NCBI GenBank assembly: GCA_963576475.1
Contig: OY754967.1
Span: 28,688,595 to 28,752,594, forward strand
Length of the DNA stretch: 64,000 bases
Direction of reading: 5' to 3'
Source: Molanna angustata
Lineage: Eukaryota > Arthropoda > Insecta > Trichoptera > Molannidae
Shown piece after piece: positions 43,904 to 56,295 of the stretch (the first letter of the stretch is position 1; every line of letters starts with the position of its first letter). Under the pieces are notes generated by a model. It ran no database searches. It worked only from the letters and a program-made list of their open reading frames with translations, and had not been told where the DNA came from. Both the position numbers and the translations under genes were made by a program.

Positions 43904-46485
43904 GAACGTCCAACTAGGTGAACCTGTTTTAGGACGTCCGATATGTAGATACAATATGTAGGTATCAATAACTTAACTATATTTATATTGTCTCATTGGA
44001 CGTCCAACTAGGTGAACCTGTTTTAGGACGTCCGATATGTAGATACAATATGTAGGTATCAATAACTTAACTATATTTATATTGTCTCATTGGACGTCTA
44101 ACTAGGTGAACCTGTTTTAGGACGTCCGATATGTAGATACAATATGTAGGTATCAATAACTTAACTATATTTATATTGTCTCATTGGACGTCCAACTAGG
44201 TGAACCTGTTTTAGGACGTCCGATATGTAGATACAATATGTAGGTATCAATAACTTAACTATATTTATATTGTCTCATTGGACGTCCAACTAGGTGAACC
44301 TGTTTTAGGACGTCCGATATGTAGATACAATATGTAGGTATCAATAACTTAACTATATTTATATTGTCTCATTGGACGTCCAACTAGGTGAACCTGTTTT
44401 AGGACGTCCGATATGTAGATACAATATGTAGGTATCAATAACTTAACTATATTTATATTGTCTCATTGGACGTCCAACTAGGTGAACCTGTTTTAGGACG
44501 TCCGATATGTAGATACAATATGTAGGTATCAATAACTTAACTATATTTATATTGTCTCATTGGACGTCCAACTAGGTGAACCTGTTTTAGGACGTCCGAT
44601 ATGTAGATACAATATGTAGGTATCAATAACTTAACTATATTTATATTGTCTCATTGGACGTCCAACTAGGTGAACCTGTTTTAGGACGTCCGATATGTAG
44701 ATACAATATGTAGGTATCAATAACTTAACTATATTTATATTGTCTCATTGGACGTCCAACTAGGTGAACCTGTTTTAGGACGTCCGATATGTAGATACAA
44801 TATGTAGGTATCAATAACTTAACTATATTTATATTGTCTCATTGGACGTCCAACTAGGTGAACCTGTTTTAGGACGTCCGATATGTAGATACAATATGTA
44901 GGTATCAATAACTTAACTATATTTATATTGTCTCATTGGACGTCCAACTAGGTGAACCTGTTTTAGGACGTCCGATATGTAGATACAATATGTAGGTATC
45001 AATAACTTAACTATATTTATATTGTCTCATTGGACGTCCAACTAGGTGAACCTGTTTTAGGACGTCCGATATGTAGATACAATATGTAGGTATCAATAAC
45101 TTAACTATATTTATATTGTCTCATTGGACGTCCAACTAGGTGAACCTGTTTTAGGACGTCCGATATGTAGATACAATATGTAGGTATCAATAACTTAACT
45201 ATATTTATATTGTCTCATTGGACGTCCAACTAGGTGAACCTGTTTTAGGACGTCCGATATGTAGTTACAATATGTAGGTATCAATAACTTAACTATATTT
45301 ATATTGTCTCATTGGACGTCCAACTAGGTGAACCTGTTTTAGGACGTCCGATATGTAGTTACAATATGTAGGTATCAATAACTTAACTATATTTATATTG
45401 TCTCATTGGACGTCCAACTAGGTGAACCTGTTTTAGGACGTCCGATATGTAGTTACAATATGTAGGTATCAATAACTTAACTATATTTATATTGTCTCAT
45501 TGGACGTCCAACTAGGTGAACCTGTTTTAGGACGTCCGATATGTAGTTACAATATGTAGGTATCAATAACTTAACTATATTTATATTGTCTCATTGGACG
45601 TCCAACTAGGTGAACCTGTTTTAGGACGTCCGATATGTAGTTACAATATGTAGGTATCAATAACTTAACTATATTTATATTGTCTCATTGGACGTCCAAC
45701 TAGGTGAACCTGTTTTAGGACGTCCGATATGTAGTTACAATATGTAGGTATCAATAACTTAACTATATTTATATTGTCTCATTGGACGTCCAACTAGGTG
45801 AACCTGTTTTAGGACGTCCGATATGTAGATACAATATGTAGGTATCAATAACTTAACTATATTTATATTGTCTCATTGGACGTCCAACTAGGTGAACCTG
45901 TTTTAGGACGTCCGATATGTAGATACAATATGTAGGTATCAATAACTTAACTATATTTATATTGTCTCATTGGACGTCCAACTAGGTGAACCTGTTTTAG
46001 GACGTCCGATATGTAGTTACAATATGTAGGTATCAATAACTTAACTATATTTATATTGTCTCATTGGACGTCCAACTAGGTGAACCTGTTTTAGGACGTC
46101 CGATATGTAGTTACAATATGTAGGTATCAATAACTTAACTATATTTATATTGTTTCATTGGACGTCCAACTAGGTGAACCTGTTTTAGGACGTCCGATAT
46201 GTAGTTACAATATGTAGGTATCAATAACTTAACTATATTTATATTGTCTCATTGGACGTCCAACTAGGTGAACCTGTTTTAGGACGTCCGATATGTAGTT
46301 ACAATATGTAGGTATCAATAACTTAACTATATTTATATTGTCTCATTGGACGTCCAACTAGGTGAACCTGTTTTAGGACGTCCGATATGTAGTTACAATA
46401 TGTAGGTATCAATAACTTAACTATATTTATATTGTCTCATTGGACGTCCAACTAGGTGAACCTGTTTTTCGACGTCCGATATATA
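43904..46485. repeat. 94-bp tandem array, 27 full units plus a partial
   Basis: Unit starts fall exactly every 94 bp from 43904 to 46442. Each unit has GGACGTCC, AACTAGGTGAACCTGTTTTA, a second GGACGTCC, then GATATGTAG(A or T)TACAATATG, TAGGTATCAATAACTTAAC and TATATTTATATTGTCTCATT. GGACGTCC is its own reverse complement, so every unit has two identical palindromes 28 bp apart, start to start. Only single-base variants are seen. At the A/T site the order is fourteen A, six T, two A, five T. The array ends at a unit with TTTTTCGACGTCC. Non-coding. Confidence 0.98.
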
Positions 46486-46800
46486 ATGTTTCTTGTTTAT
46501 CTTTGGTTTGATTTTTGTTATAAATTTAATGTACCTATCAATGCAATACTTATGGCCTTGCGTTGCTTTAGTTGGTTGATAGAAATTGCATTATGGGAAT
46601 AAAACCACCATTGTACATATAATAATTTACATGAAGTAAAAGGAAATAAAAATATATTTCAATTACTTATATTAATTTGTTTAATTCTATGATAATATGG
46701 AAATAATAACACAAAACGTTTCATATACATATAGGCATTGAAAAATAAATTGGAAATTCCTACTCTTCGATTTTCAGAACGATAAAACACGACAAATTTA
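46486..46800. other. no gene seen
   Basis: AT-rich sequence between the 94-bp array and a LINE tail. Confidence 0.5.
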
Positions 46801-46905
46801 TTTATTTATTTATTTATTTAAACACTTTATTGTACATTACTTAATAGCTAGTACAAATGGCGGACTTATTGCCTACTGGCAATTTCTTCCAGACAACCAT
46901 CTGTG
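46801..46905 (-). mobile_element. LINE 3-prime end fragment
   Basis: On the minus strand: GGTTGTCTGGAAGAAATTGC, CAGTAGGCAATAAGTCCGCC, ATTTGTACTAGC, then AATAAAGTGTTTAAATAAAT and a (TAAA)n tail. It is the best preserved copy of this LINE end in the window. Confidence 0.65.
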
Positions 46906-46936
46906 ACAGTTATGAGACAAAATGGTACATGTACAA

Positions 46937-47035
46937 AAAAGAAAATATATATAACAAATGATATAACAGAACAAATGATATAAAAGAAAATATATATAAC
47001 AAATGATATAACAAATGAAATAACAGAAAGGAAGT
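46937..47035. repeat. local AT-rich tandem duplication
   Basis: AAAGAAAATATATATAACAA followed by ATGATATAACAGAAC and ATGATATAA is repeated about twice, with truncated third-unit pieces. Confidence 0.7.
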
Positions 47036-47572
47036 AAGCCATGTTATTGGAAAAAAAAATTAGAAACTTTGTGATTTGTAAACATACCTACCTACATTAA
47101 AAAATGAGTTTGAAAAATCGTTAATCTCTGTCATTACATTGAGTGAAAAGTAAAAATAAACTTAAGAAAATAATACTGTTCTAACAACGCTATTATTTAA
47201 TGTACCTAATGAATGAGTATCAAAGTATTCTCGTGTCACAGCAATGAAACTCGGCACGAATACGTTAGCCGGTAAATCTTTGTGATTGCAGATAAAATTA
47301 AATTTATTGCGGTTTTTCTACAACTGTCCAAACGGATCATAGAGATTTTATGGACCATTGCTTCATCCGTACAATGTAAGGAATTTTGTTTGTAAAAAAG
47401 GCACCTGAGTTGAATATTAATTACTGTATACAGGCCCCTAATAAACCTGCCATTATTCGGGTAGCACCGATATCAAACCCTATTATGATGCGCAGGTGTG
47501 AACAGAATTCCAAAATATATATTATTTTCCTCAAACACAGAAAATCGCCGTCGTATAATATTCACTCAACAA
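47036..47572. other. no gene seen
   Basis: AT-rich. A 68-residue frame at 47386-47592 overlaps the left end of the hAT-like element and has no motif. Confidence 0.45.
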
Positions 47573-49013
47573 CAGGGCCGGATAAATCATAGAACAATCC
47601 GGAACAAGAAGTCAGGGCGCTTGTCTAAAAAGGGCGCTTAAAATCCTAAAATGTTAATTATATAAATCAAAAATTCCCCAGGTATGGCACTCGGTTCTCT
47701 CTGCCTTCCCCGAAAGGGACACGGCGTGATGGTGTGTATGTTAAAATTCTGCCGTGTTAATATCTTGTCCGTCTATTACCGTGTTATTCGTAAATCGTAA
47801 ACATATACCTACCAAATACTAACAACACGTTTATGCTGCTCGGCAGTCGATTCACACACATACACACACACACACATAATCATTGTAATAATTTACTTGC
47901 TTAAGTGTAAAAATTATCTACATAATGAAGCCAGCGCCCCCCTATCTGAAATCGCCCGGGCGGTTCATAATGAATTTCATATGAGATGATAGCGGCGTGT
48001 TTGAAAACATTCCAGATGCTACACACCATAGTAACTTTAATTATACATTAGGTATACTAAGAACTCTTATTGCTTGTTAATGAAACTACATAAGACGTTT
48101 AAATATCCGGAACCTGTATACAACCAATAGCAAGGTTTTCTAAATTAGGGAAACAATGTTCTTTATAAATGTTATGATAATTTCAGTGAAGTTTTCCCTT
48201 TCGACTTTAGCGACATACTTACTTATTTCCTTGATCTCGGTCGCCGACTCGTCACCTGACTCTTTCAATTATTCATATATTATTGTTTCTATCTCTCTCT
48301 TCTGTCTGATGTCAAGTGTTAACACGTGTCAATATTTTTACGAGTCTAGTAAAGACCATAGATTTTAATATATACCTATAACTAGATGGAATACTAGTCG
48401 GCAAAGTATATCGAAATCAATGGGAGTTTTCGTGTGCTGTTTTGTGTAAAATTCATTGGCATACCTCGTTTTATTAATATTAATTTATGTAGGTATTTAT
48501 TATACCAAGAACTTATTTAGTGTTTTGTGTTAATTAGAATCGCGATTTGTTTTTTTTTTAATTTAAGTTTGGTGTAATTTTAAATTTTTACTGGCATTTG
48601 ATAGTTATATTGAGTTTTTTTAATTAAAAATAGTTTTTATGATATTTTTAGTGTTAACATTAGTTATTAAGTTTAGTTTATTTACATAATACTTGAGATA
48701 GTTAAAAGGACTTTTAAATTATATTTTACTTTAAAACGGTTTATGTGATGATCCAATACTTTAAAAATTGTAAGACCTAATGTTTTAGTTTAAAATGCCT
48801 ACTTCTCAGGATACGGTACATACATGAATAGGAATAGGTAGAATTATAATTTATTTGTGTTCTTTGGTTTATATTAATATATTGATTTTTACTGTATAAT
48901 ATTGAATTATACTGCATAATATAATATTGAAATTCCAAACATTTGGGAAGGAGGGGGGGGGGGGGGTTTGAAATATATTGCTCTGGGCGCAAAAATACGT
49001 TTATCCGGCCCTG
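47573..49013. mobile_element. hAT-like non-autonomous DNA transposon
   Basis: The left end CAGGGCCGGATAAA (47573) is matched exactly in reverse complement at the right end (49000-49013). CAGGGCCGGAT-type ends are typical of hAT elements in animals. The 8 bp outside are CTCAACAA on the left and CTCAAATA on the right, six of eight matching, as expected for an old hAT target duplication. No transposase is encoded. It carries an RTE-a tail (47683-47740), a CA microsatellite near 47856-47874 and a run of 14 G (48953-48966). Confidence 0.75.
47683..47740 (+). pseudogene. RTE-a 3-prime tip, nested in hAT-like element
   Basis: Only the last 20 or so codons and tail remain: ACTCGGTTCTCTCTGCCTTC (SVLSAFP in translation), GGGACACGGCGTGATGGTGT and GTATGTT. 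It is an extreme 5-prime truncation, as target-primed retrotransposition often leaves. Confidence 0.65.
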
Positions 49014-51237
49014 CTCAAATAGTAAATTCAATTCAATCGAACAATACCTTGTTCGACTATTACCTTGTTAGACTAATTAAAACAAAAAATTAAACTCAAA
49101 TTTAATAATGAAAAAAATATTCGAAAACGACATGTTTTTTATACCGAGAAATATGAATGCAATAACTCACGCGAGTTCCTTTAATTAAAAATAACAACAA
49201 AATAAAACTGACCATAGTTAAAATTGTGAAAAGAGTTATTTATGGAGACTCTGAATAACATATGAAATGACATGGTACATATTTAATACTCACATATACT
49301 TAAGAGTTTCTTTTTGAATAAATTTCGTTTAAGTCTTTCCCTACGCTTTTAATTATCTCGAAAATTTCCCACACGCAAAACTCTCGTCCCATTTATTACA
49401 TTTACTAGCATTATATTTATATTTTTCAAACAATTTATTTATTAACTTTTTATGTAACATCGCATCATGTCTGAATTATGCAATCGAAAAGAAATTCAAA
49501 TTTTAAAATAACAATTAAATTTTTATTATTTGTATGTATGTTCAGATAAATTTTAATTAATGCTATCCCTAACAATAAAAAAAAGAACTTTAATCATCAG
49601 TTTTAGCTGTAAATTAAATTTAATTTACAGTGATAATTCTCGTGGATGTAAGTATAATAAACATATGTGTATGTAACTATAAGTATGTGAATATAAATAT
49701 GTAAAATCTACGTAATGTAATCCTCTCCCATACACAAGTTTATAACATTATTGGGACAGTAGTTATTTGAAAAAGAGCTTTAATATTTCATTTTCGTACT
49801 TAATCATGTTTATGTTATAAAAAAACTTCCTGACCAGTAAGAACTCAGAATTTGTGTTCAGCTTGATCTGTTTGCGATTTTGATAAAATTGAACAATTTT
49901 GCATGTCCTACAAAGTAAACAATATTGCATAAAACCAGGCGAATTTTTTTAAATTTATTTTGATAATAACATTTCAACGTTATGTAAAAGAAGTCTTTAA
50001 AATATTTTTGAGGACTTGTGACTCTCAATAAAATGAGTGAGTACTGCTTATGCTATAAACCTCACTACCAAGTCAATCTACAAAGTATTCAAATTTTGTA
50101 TGGAAAATTATCAGCATTATCATTAAATGAGTTTGTTTAATTATTTTTGATTTTAAATATTTTATTTAGAAAAAGATAATTCTTCAATGTCATTTTGTGA
50201 CTGATGTACTTTTTATCTAATTTTAAGTTTTCTGAGCTTGAGGTCACTTTAAAATATTTGACAGTAAATAAAATTAAAAAGCACTTAAAGGATATCTTTC
50301 AAAATGTGATGCAGTCTAAGCAAGTATTAGATATACAAATTTGCATAATTTGAATATTTTCAAATGAGTACTTATGTCTTTAAACGATAAAGTAGGATAA
50401 ACACGCAGTGCATAGTACACATACAAACATAGAAACCTGATTAACCTTTCAGAATACAATCTCAGCGTGATACTAGTTGATAATCTGTAATAAAAAAACT
50501 CAAATATTGCAAATTCATAATCCCCCACTATACATATTCCCTTGGTGTAATGAGGAACAAAAACATAATATGACATGCAATTACCGCTTTTCTCAAAAAA
50601 GTACAAAAGTAGGTACCTACTACGTACTCCTGTGAATAGAATGAAAATATCCCGAGCAAACTTTAAACCGAATGTAGAAAATAATTTTAATATATGTAGA
50701 ACGGCCTTCAAATGTCATGACATACAAAAAAAGGCGATTTTTGACATGAATTAATTTGTACTTGTAGAAGTTATTCACTAACTCAAATAAAAAAGATTTT
50801 CCCGAGAGGTCCAAAGTTCACGAAACTTGGAAGGTTTAAAATTTATCGAAAAATAAATCTGGTGTTTTCGTTGGTCTGTACTCTTTGGCGGCCTTTAAGA
50901 GTTTATTATGAGATTTAATTTAGAGAAAGTAAGAAAGTAGTTATACAATTTCATCTTTGGCCGGTTCTCAACATCAGTGGGTTCCGTCTAATGAATCTAA
51001 AACTTAAACGTTGGCAAAAATTTAAACTTCTATGATTAAATAAATAAGGAGCCACAACTTAAGTATCAATTAAGTAAATTCAGTTTATATTTAATTCGTT
51101 GTAAGCACTCTATTGCGCCTTTTAAAAAGACATAACGAGTGTTGATTAAATATGAATCTTTATTTAGAAATGTTCGTTAGATACATATATCCAAAACACA
51201 TACGATGCAATAACCCTTAATCATTTAACAGCTTTTT
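49014..51237. other. no gene supported
   Basis: 2.2 kb of AT-rich sequence. A 131-residue minus-strand frame (50711-50316) has no motif and aromatic-rich, AT-driven composition. GTAGGTACCTACTACG is present near 50608. Confidence 0.45.
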
Positions 51238-51370
51238 ATCAATTTATTTATTTATTTATTTATTTAATTTATTTATTTAAGTACATATACGGCCTCTAGG
51301 CTATTATAAAATAAAAGTTAAAAACAAAACACAAAACTCGCATCAAACAACAATTAAAAAGAAAAACAAC
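51238..51370 (-). mobile_element. LINE 3-prime end fragment, second type
   Basis: On the minus strand: ATAGCCTAGAGGCCGTATAT, GTACTTAAATAAATTAAATA and (AAAT)n. It differs from the 737/27723/46801/63425 type. Confidence 0.5.
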
Positions 51371-51469
51371 AGAACAATTAATCAATACACAATATTCATA
51401 ATATAATTCCGCATCGACCTGACACTAGTTAGTGTAATCTATGCCTGACACCACTACATGCACCTACAG

Positions 51470-51526
51470 AGTTGATGTCTCGCTCACACAGCACTACAGA
51501 CACAGTGCGAGAAAGAGACACCAACT
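51470..51526. repeat. inverted repeat with about 20-bp arms
   Basis: AGTTGATGTCTCGCTCACAC and the reverse complement of TGCGAGAAAGAGACACCAAC pair with a few mismatches around a spacer of about 16 nt. Less AT-rich than its surroundings. Function unknown. Confidence 0.6.
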
Positions 51527-51579
51527 TCCACAATACCGCCGTAACAATTCTTTTAAGTTGCCAGGTCGATATCAAATTA

Positions 51580-51905
51580 AAACATTTTTTCCTTTTACAA
51601 ATTTAAAATAATAAAATAATCATTATATCACAACAAATAAAATAATTTTTTTTACAAATTTAAAATAATAGTAATAGAATAAAAACATTTTATAAATCAA
51701 ATATAAACATTTTTTTAACAAATTCATAATAATAATAGAATAAAAATACTTTACCAATAAAATATACTTACTTTTTTTTTTATTTAAAATAATAATAGAA
51801 TAAAAACATTATGCCAATCAAATAAAAATATTTCCTTTTTTTCTTTAACAATTTAAAATAATAATAATAAAATAAAAACAAAATATCAAATAATACATAA
51901 AAATA
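51580..51905. repeat. AT-rich minisatellite of about 60-bp units
   Basis: Five diverged units, each with TTTAAAATAATAATAGAATA, AAAACATTTT, CCAATCAAATA and a T run. Non-coding. Confidence 0.7.
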
Positions 51906-52028
51906 AAATATATATACATTTCAGGTTTCTTAATACATACCCAATCATGAACAATAATAATATCACTGCTGAGCTTCAAAACCGTCCGACAGTGCTCTCT
52001 TGAATAATGCTTAGGAGTCAGCAAAAAT

Positions 52029-52125
52029 GTCACTGGTCGCGAGTTCGAATCCTGCCACGACCGATTTCATTCACCTATTCACAAGCATTCATGCTTAATT
52101 TAGGGAACGTCATTCTTTGTAATAA
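52029..52125 (+). mobile_element. SINE-T copy, 5-prime truncated
   Basis: Starts at CACTGGTCGCGAGTTCGAAT (B box) and continues CCTGCCACGACCGATTTCAT, TCACCTATTCACAAGCATTC, TTAGGGAACG. No A box. Confidence 0.8.
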
Positions 52126-52235
52126 AAGGAAGAAAAAATCAAATGAAATTGTAAAGAATCATTCATAATGGCAATCACAAATATTTTTCCAGAATCGATA
52201 TTAGTACTTTTAATCTAAAGTAATAAAGCAATCAA

Positions 52236-52268
52236 TATGTTAGTGTGTGTGTGTGTGTATGTGTGTTT
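52236..52268. repeat. (GT)n microsatellite of copy D
   Basis: Helitron-borne GT run, with GTATGTGTGTTTGTCTCACG after it. Confidence 0.85.
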
Positions 52269-52406
52269 GTCTCACGCCTTTTGAAAAACCAAGAGCATCT
52301 AAAAATCTAATTTATGTGCGAACGTGTACCAGTATACCTGATGCAGTGTCACGCTAAAAATAATGCGATTAAAATGCTGAATATTAAAGATATTTCAATA
52401 ATTATT

Positions 52407-52453
52407 TTTTTCATACAAAATTTTCCAAGTCATGGAAAATTTTGTATGAAAAA
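52407..52453. repeat. 21-bp inverted duplication at a deletion point
   Basis: The arms 52407-52427 and 52433-52453 are exact reverse complements (TTCATACAAAATTTTCCA and its complement) with spacer AGTCA. Copies A, B and C have unrelated sequence in place of the right arm. Confidence 0.88.
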
Positions 52454-53264
52454 CATGGTGAATATTTTGTCTAATTATAATGTTTAACTTATTTTTAAAG
52501 TAAGCGTTTTGTACAAATGTACATATAACCCCGCCATTTTAATATCTTTTCATACGATATTTAATTTTCCTACCGAATGAATATGTTCTTTAAAATAATA
52601 TACCTTTGAAATAAATGTGATTATGAAATAATAAAATGAAACACAAGACATTACAGCAAGTTTTAAGACATATATTGTAAAAGTCTGTTAATTATTAGTA
52701 AAGATATAGGCGTAATAAAATTGCATAATTTGTTTAAAATATTTGATTTTTCTGACAATTTTCATTTTTATGGCATCGAACAAACGAATGTATGTAGGTA
52801 ACTTTATATTCAAAAAATGTCTCAAACCATTTGATATTTTTTACGTATTGGAATGGTTACTATGGTAACGGAAAGATTCTGATATTCAAATAAAATTTGT
52901 TATGAATCGAATTTATTTAGAACATTGTTGTAGGTAGGTACCTACCTATTATTATTTACTTACAAATCAACAACATACTGAATTCCTATCGGAAAATTAT
53001 TTTATTTATTTATTTATGTATGTATGAATGGATGCATGTATGCTATGTGCTCCTAAACCGTTTGTCCAATTACAATGAAACTTTGGTGAATTGTCGAGCG
53101 TATGCCCGGGACGGTTTCTGGATTTAAACTTTTTTCTTCTTCTTCTTCATCGTGTATTTGGTCATTTTACCTATAAAGGTGGAGTATCCTGGGAAAAGAA
53201 AACGGTGCTTACATCTCTTCGCGGTTGTTCCAGGATGGTTTCTGGATTTAAACTTTTCTTACCC

Positions 53265-53460
53265 GAATGAAGGGACGGGATGTAATTGAAGGGAAGGGAG
53301 GCACTAAAGGGCCTGAAGGGACGGGAGGTATAAAAGGGCCTGAAGGGACGGGAGTTACTGAAGGGCCTGATGGGAAGGGACGTGATGAGGGATTGAAGGG
53401 ACGGGATGTGCTGAAGGGCCTGATGGGACGGGAGGTACTGAAGGGTCTGAAGCGACGGCT
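53265..53460. repeat. GGGACGGGAGG minisatellite in copy D
   Basis: Imperfect units of the type GAAGGGACGGGAGGTACTGA / AGGGCCTGA, the reverse complement of the array at 14948-15110. Confidence 0.8.
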
Positions 53461-54483
53461 CCTGGAGTCTAATTATTTTTCTTCTTAATTTTATGTAGAC
53501 CTTTAAGGACAGTTTTAATACAAACTATTTCCTATAGATTAATCTTCTTCTTCTTTTATGAAGACCTTTTGCTCAGTTTTTATACAATCTATTTCCAATA
53601 GTCTAATTCTTCTATTTTATGTATTTTTTCTTATTTTATGTAGACCATTGGGATTTTTTATACAAACTATTTCTTATAGTCTTATACTTATTCTTCTCTT
53701 TTTTATTTAGACTTTTGGGTTCGTTTTAAGTCTAATAGTCTATTGTGCAGAAATATTTTTAACGATATACACACTTGATAAAATACATATGTAAAAACGA
53801 ATGAAATTAAATAATTTTCAACACCTACATAATATATTTGATTTCGTTGAAGGGGGTTGTGGCCATTACTGAATTCTTCACAACGTTTATATTCAAATTA
53901 TTTACCATAGTTTAAGTCTTCTTCTTCTTCGTTAATGTAGACTTTTGTGTCAATTTTAAGTTCATCAGTCTAATTGTGCAAAAATATAATGCACACTTGA
54001 TGAAAAAATATAAAACGAATGGGATGTGACCAACACTGGATCTTTTCAGTACATTTGTTTAATCAAATTTTAACCACATCCCTACATCCAAAATTACTAA
54101 ATGTTCAATAGGTAAGTACATATTACAATTTGTTTTCGATGATAATATTTAAAAATGGGGGTTGTGGCCAAACCAATCTCTTTACAATGTTGATAAACAG
54201 TCATATTTAAAACCATTTCGCATAGTCCATGCGAGCAGAAATTGTATATTATACTTCATTCACACTTTATAGCAATATATAAAAAAGAATGGGTTGTGGC
54301 CATCACTTGAACATTTTACAATCAAATTCAATCATATTTCAAACCACTTTTCATAGTCCGATATTGCAAAATAATTGGGTGACAATATTATAAAAACGAT
54401 TGCTTTTTCCTTCACAATTTTACATTCTTGGGCAACGGCGGGACATAAAAGCTAGTCTTAAGTAATAAAACAAAGATTTTGTT

Positions 54484-54536
54484 AGTGTGTGTGTGTTTGT
54501 GTGTGTATGTATGTGTATGTGTGTATGTGTGTGTTT
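54484..54536. repeat. (GT)n microsatellite of copy C
   Basis: GT run with TTTG and TATG interruptions at the element's 5-prime side. Confidence 0.85.
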
Positions 54537-55485
54537 GTCTCACGCCTTTTGAAAAACCAAGAGCATATAAAAATCTAATTTATGTGCGAACATGTACCAG
54601 TATACCTGACGCAGTGTCACGCTAAAAATAATGCGATAAAAATGCGGAATTTTAAAAATATTTCAATAATTATTTTTTTTATACAAAATTTTCCAAACCA
54701 TATCTGTCAAAAAAGTGTACTTTTTGCACGCAAATATCTGATAATTTGAAAGTTAGAAGTACGTATTTACACGAATAAAATATATTTTCAAGTATAACTT
54801 AGCTTTTAAGTGAAAAACATGTTGAATATTTTGTCTAATTATAATGTTTAACTTATTTTTAAAGTAAGCGTTTTGTACAAATGTACATATAACCCCGCCA
54901 TTTTAATATGTTTTCAAACGATATTTCATTTTCCTACCGAATGAATATGTTCTTTAAAATAATATACCTTTGAAATAAATGTGATTATGAAATAATAAAA
55001 TGAAACACAAGACTTTATAGCAAGTTTTAAGACATATATTGTAAAAGTCTGTTAATTATTAGTAAAGATGTAGGCATAATAAAATTGCATAATTTGTATA
55101 TAATATTTGATATTTCGGACAATTTTCGTTTTTGTGGCTTCGAACAAACCAATGTAGGTACCTACCTACATATCCAAAAAATGTATCGAGCCCATTTGAT
55201 ATTAATATTGGAATGGTTACTATGGTTACGGAAAGATTCTGATATTCAAATAAAATTTGTTATGAATCGAATTTATTTAGAACATTGTTGTAGGTAGGTA
55301 CCTACCTAATACTATTTACTTACAAATCAACAATATACTGATTTCCTATAGGAAAATTATTTTATTTATTTATTTATGTATGTATGAATGGATGCATGTA
55401 TGCTATGTGCTCCTAAACCGTTTGTCCAATTACAATGAAACTTTGGTGAATTGTCGAGAGTATGCCCGGGATGGTTTCTGGATTT

Positions 55486-56110
55486 AAACTTTTTTCTTAT
55501 TCTTCTTCTTCTTCGTGTATTTGGTCATTTTACCTATGAAAGGGGAATATCCTGGGAAAAGAAGGTCCAACTGTCCTTCCATCTCTTCACAGGTCTTCCA
55601 GGACGGGTTCTGCATAAAAACTTTTTTCTTCTTTTTCTTCATCGTGTATTTAGTTATCTTACCTATGAAGATGAACTATCCTGGGAGAAGAAGTTCCAAC
55701 TGTCCTTCCATCTCTTCGCAGGTTTCTGGATTTAAACTTTTTTCTACTTCTTCTTCTTCTTGGTGTATTTTTGGTCATTTTACCTATGAAGCTGGAGAAT
55801 CGTGGGAGAAGAAGGTCCAACTGTCCTTCCAACTCTTCGAAAGTCTTCCAAGACGGTTTTTGGATATAAACTTTTTTATTCTTCTTCTTTTTCTTCTTCA
55901 TCGTGCATTTTGTCATTTTACCTATGAAGGTGGACTATCCTGGGAGAAGAAGGTCCAATTTTCCTTCCATATCTTCGCAGGTATCTGGATTTAAACTTTT
56001 TTTTTCTTCTTCTTCGTGTATTTAGTCCTTTTACCTTTGAAGGTGGAGTATCTTGGGAAAAGAAGGTCCTTTCATCTCTTCGCGGTTCTTCCAGGATGGT
56101 TTCTGGATTT
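55486..56110. repeat. TTC-rich tandem array in copy C, five units
   Basis: Units of about 115-135 bp start near 55486, 55617, 55733, 55868 and 55992. Each has AAACTTTTTTCTTC, GTGTATTT-GTCATTTTACC, ATCCTGGGA-AAGAAGG, and TCCTTCCAT-TCTTCGCAGG. Frames of 94 and 159 codons run through it because TTC length changes are mostly in threes. They switch repeat phase and are not believed. Confidence 0.85.
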
Positions 56111-56114
56111 AAAC

Positions 56115-56295
56115 TTTTCTTAACCGACTGAAGGGACGGGATGTAATGAAGGGAAGGGATGCACTAAAGGGCCTGAAGGGACGGGAGGTACTGAAGGGCC
56201 TGATTGGAAGGGACGTAATGATGGATTGAAGGGACGGGAGGTACTGAAGGGCCTGAAGGGACGGGAGGTTCTGAAAGGTCTGAAGCGACGGTTCA
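56115..56295. repeat. GGGACGGGAGG minisatellite in copy C
   Basis: Same unit type as 53265-53460, in a slightly different unit order. Confidence 0.8.

Larger units (their letters stand above)
52214..54455 (+). mobile_element. Helitron-like element, copy D
   Basis: Begins TCTAAAGTAATAAAGC after host A (52213) and ends CATAAAAGCTAG, with copy C starting at the very next base. Compared with copy C it has lost about 115 bp near 52430, replaced by an inverted duplication (52407-52453), and has only one unit of the 115-bp-type array. An open frame at 53267-53488 reads as Lys-Gly-rich repeats from the minisatellite and is not a gene. Confidence 0.78.

Noticed and set aside
43904..46485. CRISPR array
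   Set aside because: The whole 94-bp period is repeated with no variable spacers, and the context is a eukaryotic repeat region. It is a tandem satellite-type array.
50316..50711. 131-codon minus-strand open frame as a gene
   Set aside because: Composition is typical of AT-rich chance frames, with no domain and no promoter or splice context.
53267..53488. Lys-Gly-rich repeat protein
   Set aside because: Direct translation of the GGGACGGGAGG minisatellite. The equivalent arrays in copies A and C do not keep it open.
55451..55994. 94- and 159-codon frames encoding a repeat protein
   Set aside because: They run through a TTC-rich tandem array in a Helitron and change repeat phase within the frame, and other copies do not keep the frame.
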